DNA from: Hippopus hippopus
Taxonomy: Eukaryota; Mollusca; Bivalvia; Cardiida; Cardiidae
DNA length: 64,000 nucleotides
NCBI GenBank assembly: GCA_946811185.2
Contig: OX328096.1
Span: forward strand, 65,432,845-65,496,844
Direction of reading: 5' to 3'
The notes beneath the pieces are model-generated. The model was not told the DNA's origin and searched no databases. It saw only the letters and a program-made list of their open reading frames with translations. Position numbers and translations under genes: made by a program. Positions 22,093 through 44,911 of the stretch are shown piece by piece (position 1 is the first letter of the stretch; each line of letters opens with the position of its first letter).

Positions 22093-22468
22093 TTAACCTT
22101 TTATCAAACCATCCCATGTTATAACAAACCAAGAGGGAGAAGGCTTTGAAAACATTGCGGGAAAAAGAGAAAATGCTGGTAACCAGCATTTTCTCCTTTT
22201 CCCACAATGTTTTTTACTCTTTCAAAGTCATGAATCATCATCATCAGAGCTACTCTAATTTTGGTTTGTCCTTTTGCAATTGCTTTGAATTTGATCAAGT
22301 CTAAATAGTTTGCAAAAAGGTGAAGAGTTTAGAAATGAAACATTGAAGACTTAGCTCTGTATGGGTCTTAACCCTTTACCACACAACCCAGAGTTTTATC
22401 AGCCTTGTAGTCTACAAATGCTTTCAGTTTGGTCCAATCTACATTTTTGTCATTTAGTAAAGAGTTGA
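22093..22468 (+). repeat. TTAA-MITE (22093-22331) and a deletion derivative (22368-22468)
   Basis: The first keeps the hairpin. The second is only 100 bp, joining CCCTTTACCACACAACCCAG directly to the right end, a minimal form of the family. Confidence 0.7.
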
Positions 22469-22621
22469 CTGTTATGGGAATTTACCTTTCCAATTCTGTT
22501 TTAGGGGCTTGCTAACAGGGTAGGTCAAGCCATTGTAAGATGTGATCTAGGTCTACACTGTCCCCTTCTCTGGCAGATATTCTTGCCAAAGTATAACAAA
22601 TTGGTTTCTTCTGTAGACAAT

Positions 22622-22852
22622 ATTAATACTGAATAGTGTTTTACGCCACTTTCAACATTATTTCAGTCATATCACGGTGACAGCTCACATATTTATGTAT
22701 TTCCTGGTTTTCACCAGTACTAGGCTAGGGCTCTGAAGTATCTTGCCCAAGGACACTTTCACGAAAAGCCCAGCAAATCAGGTGGGGCTCGAACCCAGAG
22801 CATCCAGGTTACAAGTCCCACACTTTAGCACTGAGCCATGCAAGACCCCACA
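22622..22852 (-). repeat. tRNA-derived SINE, full-length
   Basis: Minus strand: head TGGCTCAGTGCTAAAGTG, B box GGGTTCGAGCCCC, body CCTTGGGCAAGATACTTC, 3' end TGTTGAAAGTGGCGTAAAAC. Confidence 0.7.
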
Positions 22853-22977
22853 GTATTACCAACTGTGGGGGAAGCTGAGCTCAGTTTCATGACCAAGTTT
22901 TTCTGTGTTTTAGCTGAAAATTTACCTTAGCATTAGTTAATGCAGGGATCCTTGGTTAATGGCTTAGCTATTACTGC

Positions 22978-23154
22978 TTAACCCTCCACCCTTTACCACA
23001 CAATCACGAGTTTCAACAAAGGAGAAAAAATGCAGATAACCTATTCAAGGACACATACTGACCAGAACTAAAATTTGAAAAACATTTGACTTATTTTCTG
23101 TAAATTCTTTCAATATGGATGAACCGAACATTATGCAGTGTGGTAAAGGGTTAA
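22978..23154 (+). repeat. TTAA-MITE, internally deleted
   Basis: TTAACCCTCCACC to GTGTGGTAAAGGGTTAA, 177 bp. Confidence 0.7.
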
Positions 23155-23229
23155 CAAGGTGTAAATACATAAAGGGATATAGAGATAATTGGAAAATCTA
23201 CATCTAAATGAATGGTTGGCCCCAGACCT

Positions 23230-23500
23230 ACAGCTCAGCATCTTCGCAAGCCAAGGTGGCGATCACTACGTAGATCTTAAGATCTACGTAGTGACCGTCA
23301 ATTTGGCTTCCAAAGATGACAGCTCAGCAGTTGGTAGAGTCATAGGGGTCCGTAGTTTGATTCCTGGCACCCATAGACTATGTATTATATATTTTAGTCT
23401 ATGGGTGACATGAGTCAAACTACGGACCCCTATGGATAGAGTAGCCGATCATGGTTTTGAAGATCTAGGGTTCGAGTCCCAAGGAAGGCATTTTTTTTAA
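23230..23500. repeat. tRNA-like SINE heads in nested inverted repeats
   Basis: Arms GATCACTACGTAGATCTT (23261-23278) and its complement (23279-23296), then a second pair around 23338-23438 (ATAGGGGTCCGTAGTTTGA). A-box and B-box motifs: AGCTCAGCAGTTGGTAGAG, GTTTGATTCC, GGGTTCGAGTCCC. Confidence 0.55.
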
Positions 23501-23659
23501 ACTTTTTTTTTTTGTTCTTGCCTAAAATAGGGTAAGTAGTCATGTCCATATGATTTTTCCTTTCAAAATATAAACATCTTCCCTACGAAGAATTTTGGGT
23601 CAAACTCTGGTTTAACGTTTTAAATACCGCGCCATTTTTCATAAACGACTGTGTAATGG

Positions 23660-24077
23660 TTTTTAAGCATTTTCTCCTTTTCCGACAATATCTTCTATTC
23701 TTTCAGAAACAAATCTCGAAGTTTTAGGCACATTTGAATTATTGGCTGCTTGCAAATGCGTTCAATTTGAGCCCAAAATGTTGTCGATTGCAAAAGATCG
23801 AGTTTAACGCTTTACTACATAATCCTGTCTTTTAAAGACCCTGAAGAAAACTTTTGTAAAACCTTGTGGGAAAAGGAGAAATAAATCTAGATCTAGCTGC
23901 TAACCAACAGTTTCTACTCTTCCCACAATGTTTTCTACCGTTCAAAAATTAATTTTGTGTCAAACCAGGGATCTTATATATATCCACGTGTACGATCCCT
24001 GGTCAAACCTACTTTGTCGTCTGCATCATTGCTTTCAATTTGGACATGACTAAAATTTTGTTGTCTGGTAAAGTGTT
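23660..24077 (+). repeat. TTAA-MITE right half and a second copy with an insert
   Basis: 23660-23800 is a right half; 23804-24077 is a copy whose right part is interrupted by an inverted CCAGGGATC/GATCCCTGG segment (about 23955-24010). Confidence 0.6.
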
Positions 24078-24099
24078 ATTGCTCTTGTGAAAGAGTAAC

Positions 24100-24607
24100 A
24101 ACATTGTGACTAATGATGGTGTCAAATTTTGGTTTCCCTTCTATCTAACAGAGGTAGAATGTCTAAATATAGCAGTTCTAAGCTCCACGTAGGAAATGCT
24201 GTTCTACACGTCACACAACTCTTCGCAAAAATTTTGGTTTCGATTTCACTGTAACAAAAAGTTACTTCCCTTGATTTCCTTACAGGAAGTGTTTGCGCAA
24301 GAAATAGTCCTTCTCCAGATTTCTTGTTTTTGTAAATAGACATCATTTTCGCATCGTTTTTTCGAAGAATATCAGTATTTTTTATTTCTAAATTCTGAAA
24401 ATGTTATAATTGTGGTTCTATGGATAGGTTTTGTATTCTAAGTAAAAACTTTCTAATCCTCCGCGACTAAGATTTATTGACATGTAATTGGGCTGCACAA
24501 CACAAATAAAAAACGAAAAACTGTCAAAATCAATTAGTGAAAACAAAACTCGGTGAAGATTATAAGGGAACCCAAGAAAATAGAAAAGAATCGCTGACAC
24601 AACCTAA
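24100..24607 (+). promoter_or_regulatory. Putative promoter and 5' UTR region of the UBE2D-like gene
   Basis: About 500 bp directly upstream of the start codon in which I recognise no repeat copy, unlike the sequence on either side. Position +4 is G but -3 is T. No specific element is claimed. Confidence 0.35.
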
Positions 24608-36424
<11,817 letters not shown>

Positions 36425-36750
36425 TGATTTGTAAACAAAATTGTTGTTGTTACTTATTTTTTTTCTGTGTGTGCATTACTACCACTGAAATGCAAGATGT
36501 ACGAAGCAAAAAAAAAATTATTTTGTAATTTTATGTTGAATTTATTTAAGTCTGTTTGATTTCTGTGGAAAAAGGCATTTTGGTCAAAATCTTTTTTATG
36601 AATCAAAAGAATGACCTAGTCTTTTCTGTAATATATAGATTTGACGTTCAAACCGCAACAAAATATACTTTTGGCAACAAGTAATACTTTTTTTGATGTT
36701 TTATCCCTTTAAACCTATATAAATTTCAAATTTTCTATGGCTCTTGACCC
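36425..36750. other. UBE2D-like 3' UTR region
   Basis: T-rich sequence after the stop. No repeat recognised. An AATAAA lies near 37586, beyond a MITE cluster. Confidence 0.4.
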
Positions 36751-37306
36751 CATCACAAAAATGTAGACTTGTCCAACTTGAATACTTTTTCAGACAGCAA
36801 TTTAACTGTGGCCCAAATGACAGAATTCCTCTTTGATACGGTAGAAAAAGAGAAAATGTTGGCTAAATCTCCACATGACAAAAATCAAGGACTTGTCCAT
36901 GTTGAGAGCTTTTTCAGACAACAATTTAACCCTTTACTCCACAGATACTCATTTTGACGCATCAAGAACAGACAGCTTTTGAAAACATTGTGGGAAAAGG
37001 AGAAACTGCTCGTAATGAGCAATTTCTCCTTTTCCCACAATGTTTTCTACTTTATCAGATATCTGTATCTCCATTTGTCCACATTTTTGACATCATATCT
37101 TTATTTGCTGTTGAACTGGAAGAGTCTAAAATTGGCATATCAGGTAAAGGGTTAAATGTAGCCAAAATGATGAAATTCGTCTTTGACAGGGTAGAAAACA
37201 TTTTTGGAAAAAGAGAAAATGCTGATTACAAGCATTTTCTCTTTTTCCCACAATGTTTTCAAAAAGCTTCTTTGTCAGGGTCGTTAAAAATCAGAATTGT
37301 ACGGTA
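36750..37306 (-). repeat. TTAA-MITE fragment and an older copy carrying a nested copy
   Basis: 36750-36865 is a truncated copy. 36866-36925 and 37156-37306 are halves of one older copy (GACAACAAT before, ATGTAGCCAAAATGATG after the insert). Confidence 0.75.
36926..37155 (+). repeat. TTAA-MITE nested in an older copy
   Basis: TTAACCCTTTACTCCACAG to GGTAAAGGGTTAA, inserted at the same internal TTAA as the pair at 21688. Confidence 0.85.
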
Positions 37307-37812
37307 AAGCCAAAATTCTTTCTCTTCCAATTGTTTGCCATTTGAGAGCCTAAGGGGGGGAGGGAGGGACGGACTATTGCCTGTTCTATGAAATGCAAAA
37401 GCATGCTGTATTTATATGTGAAATTTGAACATTGAATTTATTGGACCAAGGCATGTTTTTTGACTGAAAAATTATAAACAACATAATTATATTCATTGTG
37501 GATTTTTAAATGAAACCAGATATACGGCTGTTAAAAAAACCTTGTCTTTTCAGTTTAAATTGATCAAAATATCGGTTTCTAAAGAAATAAAACAGACTAT
37601 TACTCATTATTTTCTGAATCAAATTGGCAGTAGACAGTTATGAAGGTATTCTTGTAAAAATGGGAAAATCAACATGAATCAAGGTTTAACTCTTTACCAA
37701 ATATAAAAATGTTTGACTAATCAAAATTTAGAAGATTTGCAGTATGTAAATCAAACCTTGCAAGGATCTTCTGAAAGTTTTCTGCTGAAAATTTGATATT
37801 GGTAGTAATTAT

Positions 37813-38040
37813 TTAACTGTTTACCACACAGTCCCAAGTTTTAACGACCCTTAGTGAGAAGGCTTTTAAAAAGATGGTGGGAAATGAAGAGAATGCTGGT
37901 AACCAGCATTTTCTCGTTTTTCCACAAAGTTTTCTACCCTATCAGTGACAGAAATCATCATTTGAGCTTCATTTAATTTGTCCTCTGCAAATACTGTCAA
38001 TTTAGTCGAGTCCAAATTTTATGGTTTGGTAAAGGATTAA
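37813..38040 (+). repeat. TTAA-MITE, full-length
   Basis: TTAACTGTTTACCACACAGT to TTTGGTAAAGGATTAA. Confidence 0.82.
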
Positions 38041-38349
38041 GGAAATATTAATTTTGTGGTAGAACTGCTTTCATTAAGATTTATGGGGAAAATTGCAAAT
38101 TTCAAGTGTTGGAAATGTTTCAGGATTGCTGGTCTCTTCTCCTTTTGCAGTAACGTTTGCAAACATGGTCTGTGGCAAGATACAATAAGTTGTCTTTAGG
38201 TGATAAAAAGTTGATAGAAGTACTGCCATGCCTCTTTTTTATCAATGACTTTAGGTCTGTTTTAGTCTGAAAAACACTTGGTGTTCTTGTGCAAGAAAAA
38301 GATCAGTATTAGTTACTAGTGTATTTGATATACAAATTGTTCTGTCTTT

Positions 38350-38605
38350 ATTAGACAACAAAAGCAAAAACTTATTGAAAGTATTTGCAGATGACAATGA
38401 TAAGGTTAAAATGATTTGTATTCAAAAGGGCAGAAAACATTGCGCAAAAAGGAGAAATGCCTGATTAACAGCATTTTCTCCTCATTGTGTATAAAGGATT
38501 TATGGCTGATTAAAAGGCATTTTATCGAATGTCCACAAAGTTTTCTAAAACTTTTTTTTTTTTTTTCAGTAAGATAAAGGATTGTTTGGTAGAGGGTAAA
38601 TTCAA
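38350..38605 (-). repeat. TTAA-MITE, degraded with duplicated hairpin arm
   Basis: GTATTTGCAGATGACAATGA and GAAAACATTGCGCAAAAAGG; the right arm occurs twice (GCATTTTCTCC and GCATTTTATCG). Confidence 0.5.
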
Positions 38606-38647
38606 GTGAAATATTGGTTATTTCAACCTACAGTAATACAATATGGC

Positions 38648-38870
38648 CTGCAACACGCGAAAAGGGACATTCGGACATTCGCGCAGGCTAATCCGAGACA
38701 ACACTTTCTGTTTTTATGTAATTTTCTGTTTTGCGCATGTCTACTGAAGGACAAAATCTAATGTAGTCATAAAGTGCCGTCTCGGATTAGCCTGCGCGGA
38801 CTGCGCAGGCTGATCTGAGATGGCACAACGCAAATGTCCAAATGCCCCTTTTCGCGTGTTGCTAGCCATA
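38648..38870. repeat. Palindromic MITE-C
   Basis: CAACACGCGAAAAGGGACAT and CCCCTTTTCGCGTGTTGC ends; internal GATTAGCCTGCGCGGACTGC. Confidence 0.78.
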
Positions 38871-39328
38871 TGCTGTTAACTGTTACCCTGATAGCACTGA
38901 GCACAACTGTGGCTGTTTCAGTTGAAAATGCTGATCGAGAGCAGACTGCTTTTTGTGGAGTGTTGAACAAGATTACACAACACAGAATGCTGTCTGATCT
39001 TGGATCTTCACTGTTTGCCATTTTGCAAACTATACAGAGAAGTACCCTTTACATTGCATTGGTCTGTTTGCCTCACTCAGAAAGTCCATCTCTTTTATTT
39101 TGCATTACAATCTTGTAGGGTTAAAGTATTTTGTACAGTTCTGTTGAGTGGCAAAACATTCATCAGGAACTATGTGATTGGCCATACAAGTAACCAGAAC
39201 TCCTGTTGAACTGTATTGTTTTGTTTAGACTAAATGACTTGTTGCATCGTTTTGGGTGAGTTCAACCCTTTTCCAGACAATGCAATGTTGGGAATCGTTC
39301 ATATACCAAGATCATTTGGTAAAGGCTT

Positions 39329-39773
39329 TTACTCTTTGCCCAATGACAAAATTTCGGACTCTTCCAAACCCAGATAAGTTGCAGGCAACAAACTGAACGT
39401 AGCTGAAATAGTGGAAATTTTCTTTAAAATAGCAGAAATTTTTGTAGGAAATGCAGATTTTCGCTTGTTTTTCTCCTTTTTTTACAATGTTTGCAAAGCC
39501 TCCTTCTTCAGAGTGGTTAAAACTCTGGATTGTTTGGTAATTGGTTAACTCTTTACCAAACGACAAAATTTTAGACTTGCCCAAATTGAAAGCATTTGCA
39601 TACGAGAAATTAATAGTGGCTCAAAAATTGAAATTTTATTTTGAAAGGGTAGAAAACATTGTGGGAAATGGAGAAAATGTTGGTTACCAGCATTTTCTCC
39701 ATTTCCCGCAATGTTTTCAAAAGATTTCTTCCACAGGGTCGTGAAAACTCGGGATTGTGTGGGAATGGGTTAA
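39329..39773 (-). repeat. Two TTAA-MITE copies sharing a TTAA
   Basis: 39329-39547 is degraded; 39544-39773 is near full with centre TTGGTTACCAG and TTAA on both sides. Confidence 0.78.
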
Positions 39774-40309
39774 ATGATTCAGTGCTAACACATTTAGTGA
39801 TATTTTCTTCATACCTTATGAACTCTGATAATTGAAAATGTATTGATTTCAGGGCTTGTTGGGTGGAGTTTTTTTGTATATCAGAAATTCATCAAAAGTT
39901 TTGTAGAAATAATTCTTCATGAAAATATTGAATTGCATATTTATTTCATGGAATGGATAAAAAGTATTTTGAAAGGGTATATTGGGCTTTGGGAGAGAGT
40001 AGAAGCAAAGGGGTAAAACCTTCACCAGACTGCACGTTCTGTAGTCTGACCCTGATCTACACTGTCCACATATAAACAACAGAGCCGTTTTCAGGGTCAA
40101 TACAGTTTCTATACTAGTTTTAAGAAATTTATTATTTTAGCTTTTGTACAACACAGACTGCCAGTTAAACAAGATAAACACTTTCAAATGTAAAATAATT
40201 CTAGTTGCATGTTGGCATTACCTGGTCATCACAATAGAGAGGATGAATTGATTCAGTGCTAGATTACCAGGGTCTAGCATTATTTCAGTCTCACTTCTTC
40301 CCACTTGAG

Positions 40310-40672
40310 CCTTTACCACACAATCCCGAGTTTTAACGAACCTGAGAAAGACAGCTATTGAAAACATTCATTTGTGTGAAAAGGAGAAAATGCTGGTAAC
40401 CAGCATTTTCTCCTTTTCTCATAATGTTTTCTACCTATTCAAGGACAAATACTATCTGTCATTTGAAAATACATTTGAATTGTCATCTGTAAATTCCTTC
40501 AAAATGGACAAGTCTAAAATTGTGCCTTGTGGTTACCAACGACAAATTTTTTTTTACTTGTCCAAATTCAAAGCATTTGCAGATGAGGACATATATGGGA
40601 CTCGGAACTTGAAATTTGTTTTTTAAAGGGTAGAAAACATTGTGGGAAAAGGAGAAAATGCTGGTTACCAGG
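40310..40672. repeat. TTAA-MITE (40310-40536, +) and half of another (40537-40672, -)
   Basis: CCTTTACCACACAATCCCGA with intact hairpin; the second stops at the hairpin centre CTGGTTACCAG. Confidence 0.68.
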
Positions 40673-41529
40673 GTTAAGAGGCAGCTCTACACGAGAATGC
40701 GCTGATATTGCTACAGTGTTACATGTACCTGGGTACAGCCAAGATGGAGATGGTGATTTACTGTTACTCTCGATGGTTTTAACTCTTTTGGTCCATTTTG
40801 CTAGCTGAAGATTGTGTACTTTATATCATTTATTTTGTACCATAAGGGATATTATTTCCTCTTTTTTCTCAAGTATTAAGTATGGGAGAATTAAAAAAAG
40901 TTTGTCAATTAATAATGTTTACTACATAATGTATTAGTTTATCTGTATAGTGCTGTTATTTATTTTCATGTTGTTTAACTCCTCATCTTGGTGAAAAATC
41001 AAATTAAATATTTACATTTCATTACAATTCTTGTCGAGTCATTTTTTCTGTGGGATTTTGTGCTGATTTCATAATTTCATTAATTTCTGTTTTGGTTAAC
41101 TCTGTATCTCATATTTACAGATGACCTTTTGTTTGAAGTAGAGCAACTTCGAAAATACTGTGGCAAAAGTAGAAATGGCTCATAATGGGCAATAACTCAT
41201 TATCACACAAGTTTGTACATGTATTGAACATCAGTTCTTATTTATTATCACTGTTGAACTTGACTATTTAGAAATAGTTTAATACCAAAATTTAGAGACA
41301 TATTATTGGATGTGCCAATGATACATAATATCAATATCATTAAAATACATTTTCGTGATTCTTTTCACATCCATGTTTCAGTTTTATCAATATGTTTTCT
41401 CTTCCAGAACACTCAAAGAAAGCCGTAAGTCAAGATGGAGTATTGGTATTGGGTCATTAGGTCTCTTGTCCATAAATAAACTACTGACAGCTTGTGCTAC
41501 AATAAGTAGTTAGGTTATTGCACATTAAT
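40673..41529. other. Intergenic, no gene recognised
   Basis: AT-rich. A CTTCCAG...GTAAGTC pair at 41403-41435 would bound a tiny exon but no frame supports it. Confidence 0.35.
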
Positions 41530-41756
41530 ATACCCTTTACCAAACAATCCTGACTTCTTACAATCCTGAGAAAGAAGCCTTAGAAGTCATTGTGGGAAAA
41601 AGAGAAAATGCTAGCAGCCAGCATTTTCTCCTTTTTTCCACCATATTTTCTACCCAATCAAAGAGAAATCCCATCAACCGAACCACAATCAGACTTTCAT
41701 CTGCAGCTGCTTTCAATTTAAACGAGACTATTTTTTGCTTGTGTTGTAAAGAGTAA
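41530..41756 (+). repeat. TTAA-MITE
   Basis: ACCCTTTACCAAACAATCCT, hairpin centre CTAGCAGCCAG, end GTTGTAAAGAGTAA. Confidence 0.68.
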
Positions 41757-41782
41757 TATCATCTGTTTCTGATGACGCTGAG

Positions 41783-41975
41783 GAGTGAATGCAAAACTAT
41801 TCTATCTGCGCTTTGGAAAATTTTACAGTTGAGAGAAAAAAGCTCATTTCTCTAGAAAGCAGTTAGATCATCTTAGATAATAATAATGTTGTGTTGAATT
41901 CATTCCATAAATCAACACAACATATTTAAATGATATCATCTATCAGATGGAATAGTCTTGCATTCACCCCTTGAA
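41783..41975. repeat. Palindromic MITE-E
   Basis: GAGTGAATGCAAAACTATTC and GAATAGTCTTGCATTCACCC ends; centre GTTGTGTTGAATTCATTCC. Second copy at 46888-47138. Confidence 0.72.
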
Positions 41976-42173
41976 TGATTAAGTATAAAGTTTCATATAA
42001 AGGATTTGAAAACACCATTAGCTGCCACCAGGTGCACTGCATAATGTCACTGACATCGTGTTAAAAGTCGCCATAACTTGTTTAACCCTTTACCACATGA
42101 CAACATTTTAGATCTGTCAAAATCCTTTATAGCATTCCTGCAACTGATTTGTGTCCATAAATGGACTAACACA

Positions 42174-42255
42174 CTGATTTCAATAGTACTTCAGTGATAT
42201 CGCAGCGATAACTCACCTATTCATGTCTTTCCTGGTCCTGCACCAGATAATCAAA
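42174..42255 (-). repeat. SINE fragment
   Basis: ATTTCAATAGTACTTCAGTG, ATATCGCAGCGATAACTCAC, TTCCTGGTCCTGCACCAG. Confidence 0.5.
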
Positions 42256-42269
42256 TCATTAGACATTTA

Positions 42270-42570
42270 AGTCTTTGGCATACAATCCCGAGTTTTAACG
42301 ACCTTGAAAAAGAAGGCTTTTCAAAAGATTGTGAGAAAAGAAGAAAATGCTGGTGACAAGCATTTTTCTCCTTTTCTCACAATGTTTTCCCCTATCAAAG
42401 ACAGATTTCGTCATTTGAGCTACATTTATTTTGTTGTCTACCAGTGGTTTCCCTTTAGTTGAGTTCAAAAATTTCTTGTTTGGTAAAGAGTTAAATTTTG
42501 ATGGAAATTGTCTTTGATAGAGTGAAAAAGACAGTGTGGGAAAAGGAGAAAATGCTGATTACCATCACAA
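42270..42570. repeat. TTAA-MITE (42270-42494, +) and a fragment
   Basis: CATACAATCCCGAGTTTTAA to TTTGGTAAAGAGTTAA; then the left part of a reverse copy. Confidence 0.65.
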
Positions 42571-42904
42571 CCCTATAGCTTGTCATGTGACCTGAACTAT
42601 TGAACTCTTTTTACTACACAACAAAAAAGTACACTTGTCCAAACTGCCCTTGACCCCACTTTTATGTGTATTTCATGTTTTACAAGACAAAAAACTATTT
42701 CGGCTCATCTACAAGCTTCATCAGGCGGTGATGGCAAGTTCTATCAAAAAGACAGATATTGCCATATATATCCCCCCTATGGTTCTTTTTAATTATCATA
42801 TTTTATTGTTTTAGTTCCAATACTGGAAACATTGAAAAATGGTACATACATACACAAAGAAATATAAGCACTTTTCAGGAATGACATGGTGAATCTACCT
42901 TTTT

Positions 42905-44540
42905 AGCTCACCTGAGCACAAAGTGCTCATGGTGAGCTATTGTGATCGTGCTGTGTCCGGCGTCCGTCGTGCGTCGTCTGTCGTACCTTGTGTACGCTCT
43001 AGAGGCCACATTTTCAGTCCGATACTCATGAAACTTTGTCAGAATGTATGCCTTGATGATATCTCGGACGAGTTCGAAAATGGGTCATGTCAGGTCAAAA
43101 ACTAGGTCAAATCTTAGAAAAACCTTGTGTACGCTCTAGAGGCCATATTTTCGGTCCAATACTCTTGAAAGTTGGTCAGAATGTTTGTCTTGATGATATC
43201 TCGGACGAGTTTGAAAATGGGCCATGTCAGGTCAAAAACTAGGTCACCAGGTCAAATCTTAGAAAAACCTTGTGTACGCTCTAGAGGCCACATTTTCAGT
43301 CCAATACTCTTGAAACTTGGTCAGAATGTTTGTCTTGATGATATCTCTGACAAATTTGAAAATGGGCCATGTTTGGTCAAAAACTAGGTCACCAGGTCAA
43401 ATCTTAGAAAAACCTTGTGTACGCTCCAGAGGCCACATTTTCAGTCCAATACTCTTGAAACTTGGTCAGAATGTTTGTCTTGATGATATCTCTGACAAAT
43501 TTGAAAATGGGCCATGTTTGGTCAAAAACTAGGTCACTAGGTCAAATCTTAAAAAAATCTTGTGTATGCTCCAGAAGCCACATTTTCTGTCCAATAGTCT
43601 TGAAATTTGGTTAGAATGTTTGTCTTGATTATATAGCAGACAAGTTCGAAAGTGGGCCACGTGGGGTCAAAAACTAGGTCACAAGGTCAAATCTTAGAAA
43701 AACCTTGTGTACACTCCAGAAGTCACATTTTCAGTCCAATGCTCTTTAAAGTTGGTGAGAATGTTTGTAATGATGATAGCTTGGATGAATTTGAAAATGG
43801 GTCATGTCAAGTCAAAAACTAGGTCACCAGGTTAAATCTTAGAAAAACCTTATGTAAGCTCTAGAGGCCACATTTTCAGTCCAATAATCTTGAAATTCGG
43901 TCAGAATGTTTGTCTTGATAATTTCTTAGACTAGTATGAAAATGGGTCATATTGGATAAAAAACTAGGTCACAAGGTCAAATCTCGGAAAACCTTTTGTA
44001 CTATAATTACAGTCCAATATTCTTTAAACTTTTGTTGGAATGTTTGTCTTGATGATATCTTGCATGAGTTTGAAAATGGGTCACGTGGAATAAAAACTAG
44101 GTCACCAAGTTTCATCCTTGAAAAACCGTATGTACGCTCTAGAGGCCACATTTTCAGTCCAATAATCTTGAAATTTGCTTTGAATGTTTGTCTTTATAGT
44201 ATCTTAGACTAGTATGAATATGGGTCATGTTGGATAAAAAACTAGGTCACTAGGTCAAATCTTGGAAAAACCTTTTGTACACCCTTCATTCCACATTTTC
44301 TCTGAAATACTCATGAAAGTTTGTGGGAATGTATGTCTGGATAATTTCTACATGTCAAGTAGGCTGCTAAGACAAATTCTAGAAAAAGCTTGTGTGCACT
44401 CTAGAGGCCATATTTGTAAGCCAAATACTAATGAGTGTTTGTCAGAGTGTTCGTCTTAATATCTCTGAAGAGATTGGAAATGGGTCATGTTTGATCAAAA
44501 GGCTCAGGTGAGCGACTTCAGGGCCATCATGGCCCTCTTG
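42905..44540 (+). mobile_element. Pearl/HINE-like element, family A, full-length
   Basis: Same head hairpin, then a GTCCGGCGTCCGTCGTGCGT microsatellite-like run, about ten units of a 145-bp monomer (GAGGCCACATTTTCAGTCCA...) and the tail GAGCGACTT, AGGGCCATCATGGCCCT, CTTG|TTTT. Short ORFs here are repeat translations. Confidence 0.8.
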
Positions 44541-44911
44541 TTTTTTAATTCAGCGCATCTTACAATATACACATCTTTTTTTTTCCTTTATTAGCACTAT
44601 CATCTATATCAAATGTTATATTTACTATGCATTTTTTTATGTTCAAAGTACAGTTTGAAGCGCAAAATTCTTCACAGTAAATATCTAAAAGCAATCAATT
44701 AACATTAAAAGATTAAACCCTTCAAAGGAATCACTTCTCCTTCACAGGATTAAACTTTTCAAAGGGAATCTTAATGTCTTGAGAAATGTGTTATTAATGT
44801 CTTGAGAAATGTGTTATTAACAAAGCATTCATGTGGAATAAATTCAATCAATGAAAATGAAATGCATTAAAATAATAATCAACAACATCAGCATCAGTAT
44901 CACAATGTTAA

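Noticed and set aside
23320..23375. Possible tRNA gene
   Set aside because: A- and B-box motifs are present but no cloverleaf closes; fits a SINE head in an inverted repeat.
23189..23413. 74-codon ORF
   Set aside because: Spans the inverted repeats and SINE heads; no protein-like composition or splice context.
36954..37307. 117-codon ORF on the plus strand
   Set aside because: Lies wholly in nested TTAA-MITE copies; the [12 protein letters not shown] peptide appears in every copy because it is the hairpin translated.
41403..41436. Possible micro-exon between CTTCCAG and GTAAGTC
   Set aside because: No partner exon or homology; the UBE2D-like gene already has a complete stop at 36422.
43172..43532. 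Overlapping similar ORFs starting MVRMFVLMIS
   Set aside because: They are translations of successive 145-bp monomers of the family A element, not a protein family.
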